A DNA stretch of 64,000 nucleotides from a virus: positions 1 to 64,000 of the IMG/VR virus record IMGVR_UViG_3300045999_008257; one strand, written 5' to 3'. Of the stretch, positions 8,458 through 15,533 are shown piece by piece; the first letter of the stretch is position 1, and every line of letters starts with the position of its first letter. The notes under the pieces were generated by a model. It saw nothing but the letters and a program-made list of their open reading frames with translations. It searched no databases and was not told the DNA's origin. Both the position numbers and the translations under genes were made by a program.

Positions 8458-8468
8458 AGGGAAAAATA
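8458..8468 (+). promoter_or_regulatory. Late motif AGGGAAAAATA
   Basis: One base differs from CGGGAAAAATA. It lies 21 bases before ATG 8490. Promoter role inferred. Confidence 0.55.
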
Positions 8469-8489
8469 ACAACAACCGCCCCCTACCAC

Positions 8490-8669
8490 ATGGCAAAATC
8501 CAAAAAACAAAAAGCCAGCGCCAAAAAGATCTCCTCCGTCATGCACGAATGGAAGACCGGCACACTTCATAGTGGCAAGGGCGGCCCTGTTGTAACCAGT
8601 CGTCAACAGGCCATTGCGATTGCATTATCACAAGGCCGAAAAGCGGCAAAGGGGAAGAAGAAAAAATAA
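8490..8669 (+). CDS. DUF6496-like small basic protein (59 aa)
   Basis: After a lysine-rich start the protein reads SSVMHEWKTGTLHSGKGGP, then TSRQQAIAIALSQGRKA, and ends in a lysine run. This closely follows the DUF6496 pattern (VMHEFK.G.L.SG....V..RKQAIAIALSEA) found in phages and bacteria, function unknown. Translated by hand from the sequence. It is flanked by two copies of the late motif, one directly abutting its stop codon, so it is probably its own small transcription unit. Confidence 0.8.
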   Translation: MAKSKKQKASAKKISSVMHEWKTGTLHSGKGGPVVTSRQQAIAIALSQGRKAAKGKKKK

Positions 8670-8680
8670 CGGGAAAACTG
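8670..8680 (+). promoter_or_regulatory. Late motif CGGGAAAACTG
   Basis: Begins immediately after the TAA of the DUF6496-like gene and lies 23 bases before ATG 8704. Promoter role inferred. Confidence 0.6.
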
Positions 8681-8703
8681 AGGAAGCCATCTTTCTCCCC
8701 CCC

Positions 8704-8874
8704 ATGATGTACGCCAAAAAGCCTGCAAAACCAAGCAAGAAAGGTGGCGGCAAACCCAAAGGCGGCGGCAAACCCAAAGGTGGCGGCAGCAAAAAGGCTC
8801 CTTCCAAGCCGAAGCCCAAAAAGCCCAGCGGTGGTAATATGTTCCCTGATTACAACAGCATTAAAGTTGCTTAA
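8704..8874 (+). CDS. Small Lys/Gly/Pro-rich basic protein (56 aa)
   Basis: Starts MMYAKKPAKPSKKGGGKPKG and has three GGGKPKG-type repeats before PKPKKPSGGNMFPDYNSI. A longer in-frame extension to 8614 runs back through the previous gene and the late motif, so ATG 8704 (or 8707) is preferred. It is highly basic and probably disordered; nucleic-acid binding or a virion-internal role is plausible but unproven. Confidence 0.6.
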   Translation: MMYAKKPAKPSKKGGGKPKGGGKPKGGGSKKAPSKPKPKKPSGGNMFPDYNSIKVA

Positions 8875-8877
8875 TCA

Positions 8878-9105
8878 ATGAACAGAACACCTACGCTAAG
8901 AATTATTCAAGCGATTGCTGTTTGTGTTGCTAGTCGCAATGCTGAAGGTGCAATGCAAGGTCTGCGCGTATTGCTAGACCTTGCAGATGAAGATGATGCG
9001 GAAAAGATGATTCGACTATTGTTGGGTCATCTATCTGCAGGTGATCGCTTTTGGCTCGGCACAATTAATGGCGAGCGCAAAAAACAGGATCTTGCAGTGA
9101 TCTAA
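8878..9105 (+). CDS. Small helical protein (75 aa)
   Basis: MNRTPTLRIIQAIAVCVASR followed by leucine-rich acidic helices (LRVLLDLADEDDAEKMIRLL). No family recognised. Three bases separate it from the previous stop, and it is followed after one base by the gene at 9107, so it is a middle gene of a head-region operon. Confidence 0.55.
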   Translation: MNRTPTLRIIQAIAVCVASRNAEGAMQGLRVLLDLADEDDAEKMIRLLLGHLSAGDRFWLGTINGERKKQDLAVI

Positions 9106-9106
9106 A

Positions 9107-9613
9107 ATGTTGGTTCAACTTCCTGATTTAGATAGTTCCTGGCGGCAAACTAGCACGATTAATGATCGTGAACTGATTAGGACATATCTAAATTATCCAG
9201 CATCAGAGGCTAGTCTTACGCTAATTATTCAGCAGATGAATAGCGTATCTTCCGTATCACCTGAAACGGTTGAGCGTATTCAAAGCTGGCTAGATGAGAT
9301 CATCGAACTAGAGGAAGTGCAGGCCGATGCGGTTGCTGATGGCACCGCACATCTTGGCAATGTAAAGGAATATGAAGGCGTGATTCCAGGCACCAGCCCA
9401 ACACGGGATCAGCAGCTCAGTCAGGCCGGCAAGCTGGCATGGGATACCAGCGTACTGAAGGCCCGCTATTCGTTTGACGGAAGCGCTCGAAGCACCGCTC
9501 AGGGCCAGCGTGATGAGCGGCGCGGGATGCTGGTATCACGCATCTCACAGGCTGTTGGCATCCCATATAACAGCCATGGCGGATATGGTGGCGCGACACT
9601 GATCAGGGGATGA
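9107..9613 (+). CDS. Probable head-region protein, unknown (168 aa)
   Basis: An acidic helical N-terminus (LTLIIQQMNSVSSVSPETVE, IQSWLDEIIELEE) is followed by a glycine/serine-rich C-terminus ending NSHGGYGGATLIRG. Position between the portal/MuF group and the connectors suggests a head-completion or connector role, but no motif proves it. Its 3' end overlaps the convergent leftward gene at 9603 by 11 bases. Confidence 0.55.
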   Translation: MLVQLPDLDSSWRQTSTINDRELIRTYLNYPASEASLTLIIQQMNSVSSVSPETVERIQSWLDEIIELEEVQADAVADGTAHLGNVKEYEGVIPGTSPTRDQQLSQAGKLAWDTSVLKARYSFDGSARSTAQGQRDERRGMLVSRISQAVGIPYNSHGGYGGATLIRG

Positions 9614-9935
9614 TCTTTCCTCCTGCAGAAAGGATAGCGCTTTTGACATCATCTAAGGCGTCTTTTTTAACCTCAACAATGATTGTGGTGTATTGCCGTT
9701 TCTTGCGCCATAGCTTAATCTGTGCGCCAAGACTTCTAATGTAATTACCAACGCTATTTAACACAGACCCGCTAGATACAACTAGACTTGCATTAAGTGG
9801 TAAATTCTTGAATTCATCATCTTCATCGCTTATTTCAATGCCATTTAACTTAAATAATATGTCCTCCATATAATTTTCACCCCAGAACTGATCATCAGCA
9901 ATAAAAGCCTGCCATTCGCTCTTGGAGATTTTCAT
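9603..9935 (-). CDS. Hypothetical protein (110 aa)
   Basis: Product MKISKSEWQAFIADDQFWGE..., ending in a strand-helix-strand segment (TTIIVEVKKDALDDVKSAIL). Compact and acidic. It overlaps the upstream leftward gene's stop by four bases (start 9935, upstream gene ends 9932), so the two form a two-gene operon. Function unknown. Confidence 0.6.
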   Translation of the reverse strand: MKISKSEWQAFIADDQFWGENYMEDILFKLNGIEISDEDDEFKNLPLNASLVVSSGSVLNSVGNYIRSLGAQIKLWRKKRQYTTIIVEVKKDALDDVKSAILSAGGKIIP

Positions 9936-10303
9936 GATTCACTGGGAAGCAGAGAGATTGTAACACTATTGGAGGTGTTGGGCTTAACGCACATTTTTAA
10001 GCTGTCATACAAAGTTCCTTTGTGAACCACGCAATCAATTGATCTTACTTCAATAGATGCCGCTTTTTTGTCGATGGAGACTTCAAATGCAGTTTGATCA
10101 CCAACAACAAATCGCACAAATTTAACACCATCAAGAACTTTAACGTTTTGCGTTAAAGAATGACCGGTTTCAATGCGCATGGCCAGGGGGATTAGATCAG
10201 TGACAGATCCTATCGTAAGCCATCGCGGCCAACCCTCTGATGATTGCAACAAAATGAAACAATCGGGAAAGCTACAGTATGTAACCCAATCTTCCCATGC
10301 CAC
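9932..10303 (-). CDS. Hypothetical protein (123 aa)
   Basis: Starts MAWEDWVTYCSFPDCFILLQ and continues SEGWPRWLTIGSVTDLIP. It looks like a small beta-rich protein of a kind often seen in phage accessory genes. Its ATG at 10303 overlaps, on the opposite strand, the ATG at 10297 of the rightward gene. Its first codons are antisense to that gene's leader and late motif. A later start such as the Met in LAMRIETGHSL would avoid this, but the N-terminal aromatic-rich segment looks genuine. Confidence 0.6.
   Translation of the reverse strand: MAWEDWVTYCSFPDCFILLQSSEGWPRWLTIGSVTDLIPLAMRIETGHSLTQNVKVLDGVKFVRFVVGDQTAFEVSIDKKAASIEVRSIDCVVHKGTLYDSLKMCVKPNTSNSVTISLLPSES
10264..10274 (+). promoter_or_regulatory. 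Late motif CGGGAAAGCTA
   Basis: Variant with G at the seventh position, 22 bases before ATG 10297 and lying inside the opposite-strand gene. The identical variant occurs at 11182. Confidence 0.55.
10264..10296 (+). repeat. Duplicated 33-base leader, copy 1
   Basis: The 33 bases from the late motif to the start codon are identical to 11182-11214. Similarity continues into both coding regions, showing a duplication that included the promoter. Confidence 0.85.
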
Positions 10304-11181
10304 GCGGTCGCCGCCGTACTCAATACGTTAGGGACAACTCTGGTCGCTTCGCCTCGACTCCCGGAGGCGGCCCGTCCAAATCATCGCCAGCAGCCGTCAG
10401 GAAGGCCGCTAAGGCCGCTACGCTGAAGGGCGGCAGCCTGGCCGCTCGGACGAGTCTCAAGCGGTCCAAGGCTAAAATGGCAAGCATAGACAAGGCTGAT
10501 CAGAGTCTTAAGACTTCACTCTCCAAGCGAGCGCAAAAAGGAGCAGTAACTCGCAGTCAAAAAGCCGCTCGTGCCGCGATCAAATCCAGTCGCAAGCGTA
10601 TTGAACCAACAAGCGCAACGCTAAAGCGAAACAGGACGGTAAAAGGATTGCTTTTGGTTGGCATAAAAAGAAAAACTAAGTTGATCAAAGAGCTAACCGC
10701 TGCAAAAGAAAAGAGGCAACAAGAGAAAAAAACCGCCGCTAAAGTTAGCGCTGCAATCAAGAAAGGGCCTGTACCGTCAAAATCAAAATCAAAGACAGCG
10801 CCACCACCCCCTCCGCCGTCAACATCTAAGAAGTCAAATGATGGCGAACCTGTATTAGTCCAAAAAGAATCTAAAGCCCCTGGATACAAAATACCAAAAC
10901 CCCCTGCTGGATATAAAGCATCAGAATCGCCTAGCAAGACGCCATCCAAGGGACGGAGAATGGAGGCACGCATTTCTACTATTAGAACAAACCGATTAAG
11001 GAAAGATGGATCGCCAGATCGACAATGGAAAGCATATCAAACCGAAAAGCGAGCGGCAGAATTCTTGAGAGCTGCCGCTAGATTTGCCGAGCGAAAGGGT
11101 ATTAGCCTAGATCAGGCATTGCGAAGCGGCCCAAAAAATAGCACGGCAAAAAGCAGGAAAAAGAAAAGAAATAGGTCTTAA
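10297..11181 (+). CDS. Basic late protein with shared N-terminal module, type B (294 aa)
   Basis: Starts MPRGRRRTQYVRDNSGRFAS and carries the same roughly 100-residue lysine-rich module as the products at 4621 and 11215, including the central SIDKAD and KRAQKGAVTR segments. A proline-rich linker (KTAPPPPPPSTSKK) follows. The C-terminal part from about residue 220 is a basic helical stretch (TNRLRKDGSPDRQWKAYQTE, then EFLRAAARFAERKGISLDQA). No known domain recognised there. Strongly basic throughout, so nucleic-acid binding is likely. It is adjacent to and clearly a duplicate of the next gene over the N-terminal half. Confidence 0.75.
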   Translation: MPRGRRRTQYVRDNSGRFASTPGGGPSKSSPAAVRKAAKAATLKGGSLAARTSLKRSKAKMASIDKADQSLKTSLSKRAQKGAVTRSQKAARAAIKSSRKRIEPTSATLKRNRTVKGLLLVGIKRKTKLIKELTAAKEKRQQEKKTAAKVSAAIKKGPVPSKSKSKTAPPPPPPSTSKKSNDGEPVLVQKESKAPGYKIPKPPAGYKASESPSKTPSKGRRMEARISTIRTNRLRKDGSPDRQWKAYQTEKRAAEFLRAAARFAERKGISLDQALRSGPKNSTAKSRKKKRNRS

Positions 11182-11192
11182 CGGGAAAGCTA
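11182..11192 (+). promoter_or_regulatory. Late motif CGGGAAAGCTA (duplicate copy)
   Basis: Directly follows the TAA of the preceding gene and lies 22 bases before ATG 11215. Identical to the copy at 10264. Confidence 0.55.
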
Positions 11193-11214
11193 CAGTATGT
11201 AACCCAATCTTCCC
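11182..11214 (+). repeat. Duplicated 33-base leader, copy 2
   Basis: Identical to 10264-10296. Retention of a perfect leader while the coding parts diverge suggests either recent duplication or constraint on the leader. Confidence 0.85.
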
Positions 11215-12375
11215 ATGCCACGCGGTCGCCGCCGTACCCAATACGTTAGGGATGCTTCAGGGCAGTTTGCCTCGACTCCCGGCGGTGGCCCGTCCAAATC
11301 CTCACCATCGGCCGTCAGGAAGGCTGCTAAGGCCGCTGCCTTGAAGGGTGGCACGTTAGCCGCTAGAACCTCGCTGAAGAAGTCCAAGGCCAAGCTGGCA
11401 GCATCTCCCAGTCCCCAGCAGAAGGGCGCTGTAACCCGTGGACAAAAGGCAGCCCGCGCTGCGATCAAATCTAGCAAAACAAGGCTAAAGACTGGCTCAG
11501 AATCTAAACTTCGCAAGGGTCTGGCGACAACTCTTTTGACAATAGCGAAGAGCAAGCCCAAAGCGAAACCTGTTGAAGCAAAATCTACCACAAAAGCAAA
11601 ATCTACTGCTAAAGCAAAGCCCACTGCAAAAACAAAGAAGACCACGACTAAAGCGCAACCTACGCAGAAAAAAGTAGAAACAAAGCCTAAAACATCAAAG
11701 AAAGTAGAAGTAAAGCAAGCTGACAAAAAGCCGCTGGCCAGGAAGGAGAATTTTGCAGCACAACGCGCTAAGCGAATGGCAGAAAAAACAGGAGTGATTC
11801 CTGGCAGCAAGTTTGAAAGTGGTCAGGCTGTTAGAACAATGAGCCTGAAGGAAATGCGTAGTGCTGTGATTAAGTCTGTCAAAGGAGCGGGCAAGCTTTC
11901 AATGGCCGCAATTGCGGTTGGGGCCGGCACGGGAACAGGTATATCGAGGATAGAATCAGGCCGGATGCCTAAGACGCGCAGTGAGTGGGAAAGAGCCTAT
12001 CGTGCTTTGGTAAGGCTGCCCATGAGTGACAGGGGAAGAAAAGAGAAGCCTGGTGTTATCAACGGCATTGATATTCACAAAAACTTTAGGCCATGGGCTG
12101 TTTTTGGATTGAACCCCAAGACGGCAAGTAAGGCTGATGTAGAACAAGCCTACCGAAGGATAGCAAAAAAGGTGCATCCTGATGCTGGTGGTCGTCAAAA
12201 AGATTTTGAACGGATTAAGTCTATGCGTGACTCGATCGTTTCAATGAGAAACATAGGTGAACAGATGAAGATCGACGCCAAAAAAAGCAGCCCTAAAACT
12301 AGCTCAAAAGCCAAGAAAAAATCTCAATCTAGAACCAGGTCTTCTATACTAATGCTGCCGCCATCCAGATCGTAA
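11215..12375 (+). CDS. Basic late protein with shared N-terminal module and C-terminal J-domain (386 aa)
   Basis: The N-terminal module (MPRGRRRTQYVRDASGQFAS, then KSSPSAVRKAAKAAALKG) matches the products at 4621 and 10297. Next comes a lysine/threonine-rich low-complexity stretch with KSTAKAKPTAK-like repeats, about residues 115-180. Residues about 290-340 form a J-domain: PWAVFGLNPKTASKADVEQA, then YRRIAKKVHPDAGG with the HPD triad at 321-323. J-domains stimulate Hsp70 (DnaK), so this protein may recruit host DnaK. The 115-residue segment before it contains a glycine-rich helix and is unrecognised. A late protein with a J-domain on a DNA-binding-like tail is unusual. Confidence 0.8.
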   Translation: MPRGRRRTQYVRDASGQFASTPGGGPSKSSPSAVRKAAKAAALKGGTLAARTSLKKSKAKLAASPSPQQKGAVTRGQKAARAAIKSSKTRLKTGSESKLRKGLATTLLTIAKSKPKAKPVEAKSTTKAKSTAKAKPTAKTKKTTTKAQPTQKKVETKPKTSKKVEVKQADKKPLARKENFAAQRAKRMAEKTGVIPGSKFESGQAVRTMSLKEMRSAVIKSVKGAGKLSMAAIAVGAGTGTGISRIESGRMPKTRSEWERAYRALVRLPMSDRGRKEKPGVINGIDIHKNFRPWAVFGLNPKTASKADVEQAYRRIAKKVHPDAGGRQKDFERIKSMRDSIVSMRNIGEQMKIDAKKSSPKTSSKAKKKSQSRTRSSILMLPPSRS

Positions 12376-12377
12376 TC

Positions 12378-12848
12378 ATGGCAACACCCTTTGCTCAGTT
12401 CCCTGGAATGCGCATGGTTTGGCGGCGGCCAACGGATGCCCCCGCTGATCTGCGCGAAGGCATCAGGCCAACGTTTGATACGGTTGTACTGGAAGCCTAT
12501 GTTGACACCAGCGGGCCTAGCAGTGAGCAGCCCCTGGGCGGGCAGCATATTGGATCCGCTAGCGTGGAGGGCAATATCACGCGATGGGCCGTGCTGCCAT
12601 CGGGCGCAGATTGGCTGGATGCCGGATCATCGTGGTCATGGGATGATTCGGGGCTGAGGCCAGCAGGGTTGCCGAGGGGGGAGAAAATGGCGGCTTTTTT
12701 GGGTGCTGTCACAAGCCTTCCTGATCTAGGCGACGGTGAAGTTGGATGGTTGACTATTGCTACGATGTCTAGCGAAGGCGGAATTGATGGTATCGTAAGA
12801 CAATTTGCGGGTGATGAATTTACCGGCACATTTGCAGCAGGAAGATGA
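12378..12848 (+). CDS. Probable head-tail connector-region protein (156 aa)
   Basis: Product MATPFAQFPGMRMVWRRPTD..., rich in Gly, Ser and Trp (GSSWSWDDSGLRPAG), ending FAGDEFTGTFAAGR. It lies between the head proteins and a gp10-like connector and overlaps the next ATG by four bases. No specific family recognised; the connector/stopper role is inferred from gene order only. Confidence 0.5.
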   Translation: MATPFAQFPGMRMVWRRPTDAPADLREGIRPTFDTVVLEAYVDTSGPSSEQPLGGQHIGSASVEGNITRWAVLPSGADWLDAGSSWSWDDSGLRPAGLPRGEKMAAFLGAVTSLPDLGDGEVGWLTIATMSSEGGIDGIVRQFAGDEFTGTFAAGR

Positions 12849-13345
12849 AGGTAACGACAAGAGTTAAAGGCGTTAAACTAAACGCATCATTTACCGCAAA
12901 AACAAATCTTGCTGCTGAACGTGCGGCGGCATTTGTGTTTCCTGAAATCAATTCGGCATTCATGGCTGCAATGGGCGCTGAAGTGTGGCAATGGCCGCGC
13001 AAAACAAGGCGCAGCGGTAGTCGCACAAAAGAAGGCAAAAAAACGCCTGGCATTATTGTTGGCAGTCCGCGTAATATCGTGGATCTTGGTACGCTAAGAG
13101 CATCAGGTTATTATACAATATCTGGAACATTATGCACATTCAAGTGGCCTGTAGTTTATGCTACAGCAGTGCATAATGGCGCCAGAATTCACCCGTGGGG
13201 AAACAAAAAGTTGCCGCTGGTAACTCTACCTCCAAGACCTTGGACATCTGCTGTATTGGGCACAATTGCAGTGCCTGGCGTTGAGAAGTATCCTTATGGT
13301 AAGATGTTTAAGTTAGCGTTCATTTCTGCCTACCGTAAGCTATGA
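12845..13345 (+). CDS. Probable HK97 gp10-like head-tail connector (166 aa)
   Basis: Positively charged protein with PRNIVDLGTLRASGYYTIS, followed by VVYATAVHNGARIHPWGNKK and PPRPWTSAVLG. The order "DTGxLRxS ... YAxxVHxG ... PRPW" is the usual signature of gp10-type neck/tail-completion proteins. The start ATG overlaps the previous stop; the end overlaps the tail-chaperone start by ATGA. Good fit in both sequence and position. Confidence 0.7.
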   Translation: MKVTTRVKGVKLNASFTAKTNLAAERAAAFVFPEINSAFMAAMGAEVWQWPRKTRRSGSRTKEGKKTPGIIVGSPRNIVDLGTLRASGYYTISGTLCTFKWPVVYATAVHNGARIHPWGNKKLPLVTLPPRPWTSAVLGTIAVPGVEKYPYGKMFKLAFISAYRKL

Positions 13346-14112
13346 CAATCGACTTGATTCCCTGGGAGCAGGCTCCAAATGAAAAGCTAGAACCTGCAGA
13401 GATAAAGTGGAATGGAGGCATGTTTCTTGTGCCGCGATTAGGATATATGACACCAAATGAATTAACAAAAATCAGAGAGATTGATCCTGATAATGAAATA
13501 TATCGGATGACATTAGACGCCACCGCGACAATGCACAAGGCGATGGAGGTGAATGAATATCACAGCTTGCCGCTCAAGCATCAGCTTTTTTTGATGCTTA
13601 GTACAATTCATTTTGAACACAAAGGTGTTAGATCACTGGGTTTTGAAGCTAATCCATTAAGAGAAGAGATTGAAACGAATTACAGAGGAATTCTTGATAA
13701 TTATATCGCCTTAATTGGTGAACTAGAAAGGCGCATTATGGTGCGCAGTGCAACCGTAATGATGCAAAGAATTAGGCCTGAATGGACAGACGAGGCAACT
13801 GCTGAGTTTCCCGAAGCAATACTTCTTTCTTTGTATTCACTGCAACAACAAGAAGAATATACAGGTAGAAACGAAGATCCTGCAGAGCAGCGCCGAGCGA
13901 TTGAGGAAGACCTAAAAAAGTTGCAAGCGGCGGTGCAGTCAATTGTGGCCGCACGGACTGGGTTGAAGCCTACTGGGAATGCCGCAGATTATGGCCACAT
14001 GCTACAGAATTTGAGCGAAGTAGCTTTGGAAACCTCCCCGCCCCCTACGTCTCCGAAGCCCTTAAAAGAGGCTACAAAAACGAACGGGAAAGGCTTCACC
14101 GGGAAGAGCTGA
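13342..14112 (+). CDS. Tail assembly chaperone, short form (gpG-like, 256 aa)
   Basis: An acidic helical protein (GYMTPNELTKIREIDPDNEI...) in the position of lambda gpG: after the connectors and before the tail tube and tape measure. Codons 191-193 read CTA AAA AAG, forming the slippery heptamer A AAA AAG. The -1 frame is open from just before that point to 14594, so the gene probably makes two proteins, this 256-residue form and a longer -1 fusion. In lambda, gpG and gpGT keep the tape measure soluble during tail assembly. The residues after the slip in frame 0 (KLQAAVQSIVAARTGLK to NGKGFTGKS) are low-complexity. Confidence 0.75.
   Translation: MTIDLIPWEQAPNEKLEPAEIKWNGGMFLVPRLGYMTPNELTKIREIDPDNEIYRMTLDATATMHKAMEVNEYHSLPLKHQLFLMLSTIHFEHKGVRSLGFEANPLREEIETNYRGILDNYIALIGELERRIMVRSATVMMQRIRPEWTDEATAEFPEAILLSLYSLQQQEEYTGRNEDPAEQRRAIEEDLKKLQAAVQSIVAARTGLKPTGNAADYGHMLQNLSEVALETSPPPTSPKPLKEATKTNGKGFTGKS
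13914..13920 (+). other. Programmed -1 frameshift site A AAA AAG
   Basis: In frame with the chaperone gene this reads A AAA AAG, the same heptamer as E. coli dnaX. Six bases downstream GCGGC (13927-13931) can pair with GCCGC (13948-13952), a suitably spaced stimulatory stem-loop. The -1 frame has a TGA just upstream at about 13899-13901 and is then open to 14594. Confidence 0.8.
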
Positions 14113-14594
14113 CCACCGCTCAGCTTGCGCTAATTCACGCGGAATCTAATCGGAATAAAGAAGTAAGAAGTGAGCCATTTGATTTGAATGATTTTTGCTT
14201 CTTTAATGAAATAGAAGAAAAACCAAAACCACCTAGTGCAGCCGGCGCAGCCTTGCTAGCGCTATTGGATCAAGATTTGCTGCCGGCCTTTGCATTTAAT
14301 GGCCCATGGCTTGAAGATCTGGCACGCGAGGGTAAGGGCATTGATCCGCCGTCTAGGCTGTGCTGGGCCTCAGAAGATGCGATCTTGCTTGCGCCGTGGA
14401 GAGTCAGCCACGAAGAATGGGGAGGGATGTTGATAGCAATGCAAAGCGCTAATGATGCGGTGCGAACATTTTATGATGAGAAAGGCGCGTCTGTCACTTT
14501 AAGAATCCCCGAAAATGTTGTCCCTAAAAATGCGTTTAGCGCTGCTGACGGTAATGCCATTCTAATGATAGCAAGACGGGAAAACTTACAGTAG
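13920..14594 (+). CDS. -1 frame extension of the tail chaperone (gpT-like part of a 417-aa fusion)
   Basis: Read in the -1 frame from 13920, this gives about 224 residues starting VASGGAVNCGRTDWVEAYWE and continuing ERSSFGNLPAPYVSEALKRG. It then runs through REELTTAQLALIHAESNRNK and SEPFDLNDFCFFNEIEEKPK to the stop. No stop interrupts it, and it has no good independent start: TTG 14184 would drop the best-looking part. The REELTTAQLALIHAE helix and the SEPFDLNDFCFF segment look like genuine protein. It is expected to be made only as a fusion to the preceding gene. Confidence 0.72.
   Translation, partial: VASGGAVNCGRTDWVEAYWECRRLWPHATEFERSSFGNLPAPYVSEALKRGYKNERERLHREELTTAQLALIHAESNRNKEVRSEPFDLNDFCFFNEIEEKPKPPSAAGAALLALLDQDLLPAFAFNGPWLEDLAREGKGIDPPSRLCWASEDAILLAPWRVSHEEWGGMLIAMQSANDAVRTFYDEKGASVTLRIPENVVPKNAFSAADGNAILMIARRENLQ
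14577..14587 (+). promoter_or_regulatory. Late motif CGGGAAAACTT, inside the end of the preceding frame
   Basis: Ends 28 bases before ATG 14616 and overlaps the last codons of the chaperone extension (ARRENLQ). Promoter role inferred for the tail tube gene. Confidence 0.55.
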
Positions 14595-14615
14595 AAAACT
14601 TTCAATTGACAAATC

Positions 14616-15476
14616 ATGACCACATCAGTTGCTTACACTCCTATTGTGGACAGGCAGCATTATATTGTGCCCATGCGGATGTCTTCTATTGTGCTGGAAG
14701 ACGCTGCAACTGCCGCCGCAAACCAAGGAGCGCTGCTTAGCGACTGGATGGATGTTTCTAGTGTTATTTCTGGCGTCAAAGCAGTAACTTATTCTGGTAG
14801 TGGTAACACCTTTGAAGTCTTCATTGCCCCAGAAACTTTCACCATCACAAATGTTGCGCGAGCAACTGGTGTTGTTACGCTTACATTTTCAGCTAATCCC
14901 ACTGGAAAGATTGCCGTTGGTGATTTTGTGAAAGTTGCTGCCACAACTAACACATCTGTTAATGGCACAGTTGAAGTCAAGACTGTTACTTCTACTGGCA
15001 TTACCTATGATCTGGCTGGGTCTAACATTACTGCGGTTGCTGATACGGGATCCGTCACCAGCGGCGCCTATCCCCTTGATGGGAATAGCAAGCCCATCAT
15101 GCTGAATAACATCACTGGAGCACCATTTTCGACAAGCACAAATACAGAATCGGTCATCACTGATGATGCCGCTACGCTGGGCAATGCCGTCACAGTGGCG
15201 CTTACCGATAGTCGAACCGCCGCCGTTAAAGGCATGACGGTGCATCGCGGAGTGGATCACAAGATCATGCAATTGTTCGACGCCTTCGGCACGTCTGAAC
15301 AGCTCGCATTCAAATATCTGCGCGTCGGACCCGGTGGCACTAGTGAAAAGCTGTTGTGCTATGCTCAGCTTTCTTCAATCTCTGAGGATGGCGATAGCGG
15401 CACGCTGCAGAAATTTAACGCCACAATGACCGTGCTGGGCCGCACTTACAAGATCTTTGATAATACTGCGGCCTGA
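14616..15476 (+). CDS. Probable major tail tube protein (286 aa)
   Basis: A threonine/serine/valine-rich beta protein (FEVFIAPETFTITNVARATG, VVTLTFSANPTGKIAVGDF), with a C-terminal half resembling a tail-tube fold and ending FNATMTVLGRTYKIFDNTAA. It follows the chaperone pair, has its own late motif and is followed by a strong terminator, as expected for an abundant structural protein. An inserted Ig-like domain may occupy residues about 60-130. Function assigned from order and composition rather than a diagnostic motif. Confidence 0.6.
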   Translation: MTTSVAYTPIVDRQHYIVPMRMSSIVLEDAATAAANQGALLSDWMDVSSVISGVKAVTYSGSGNTFEVFIAPETFTITNVARATGVVTLTFSANPTGKIAVGDFVKVAATTNTSVNGTVEVKTVTSTGITYDLAGSNITAVADTGSVTSGAYPLDGNSKPIMLNNITGAPFSTSTNTESVITDDAATLGNAVTVALTDSRTAAVKGMTVHRGVDHKIMQLFDAFGTSEQLAFKYLRVGPGGTSEKLLCYAQLSSISEDGDSGTLQKFNATMTVLGRTYKIFDNTAA

Positions 15477-15497
15477 TAATTGCGGGCAAAAAAGCTA

Positions 15498-15525
15498 AGC
15501 CTTCGGCCAGTCCGAAGGCTTTTTT
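15498..15525 (+). terminator. Bidirectional rho-independent terminator
   Basis: AGCCTTCGG and CCGAAGGCT form a 9-bp stem with a 5-base loop, followed by six Ts. A-rich sequence on the other side makes it work leftward as well. It separates the rightward tail tube gene from the leftward clamp gene. Confidence 0.9.
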
Positions 15526-15533
15526 GTGTCTTG

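Noticed and set aside
14083-14110. CGGGAAAGG and CCGGGAAGAG near the end of the tail chaperone
   Set aside because: Similar to the late motif but inside the frameshifted coding region and missing the CT[A/G] end; no start follows.
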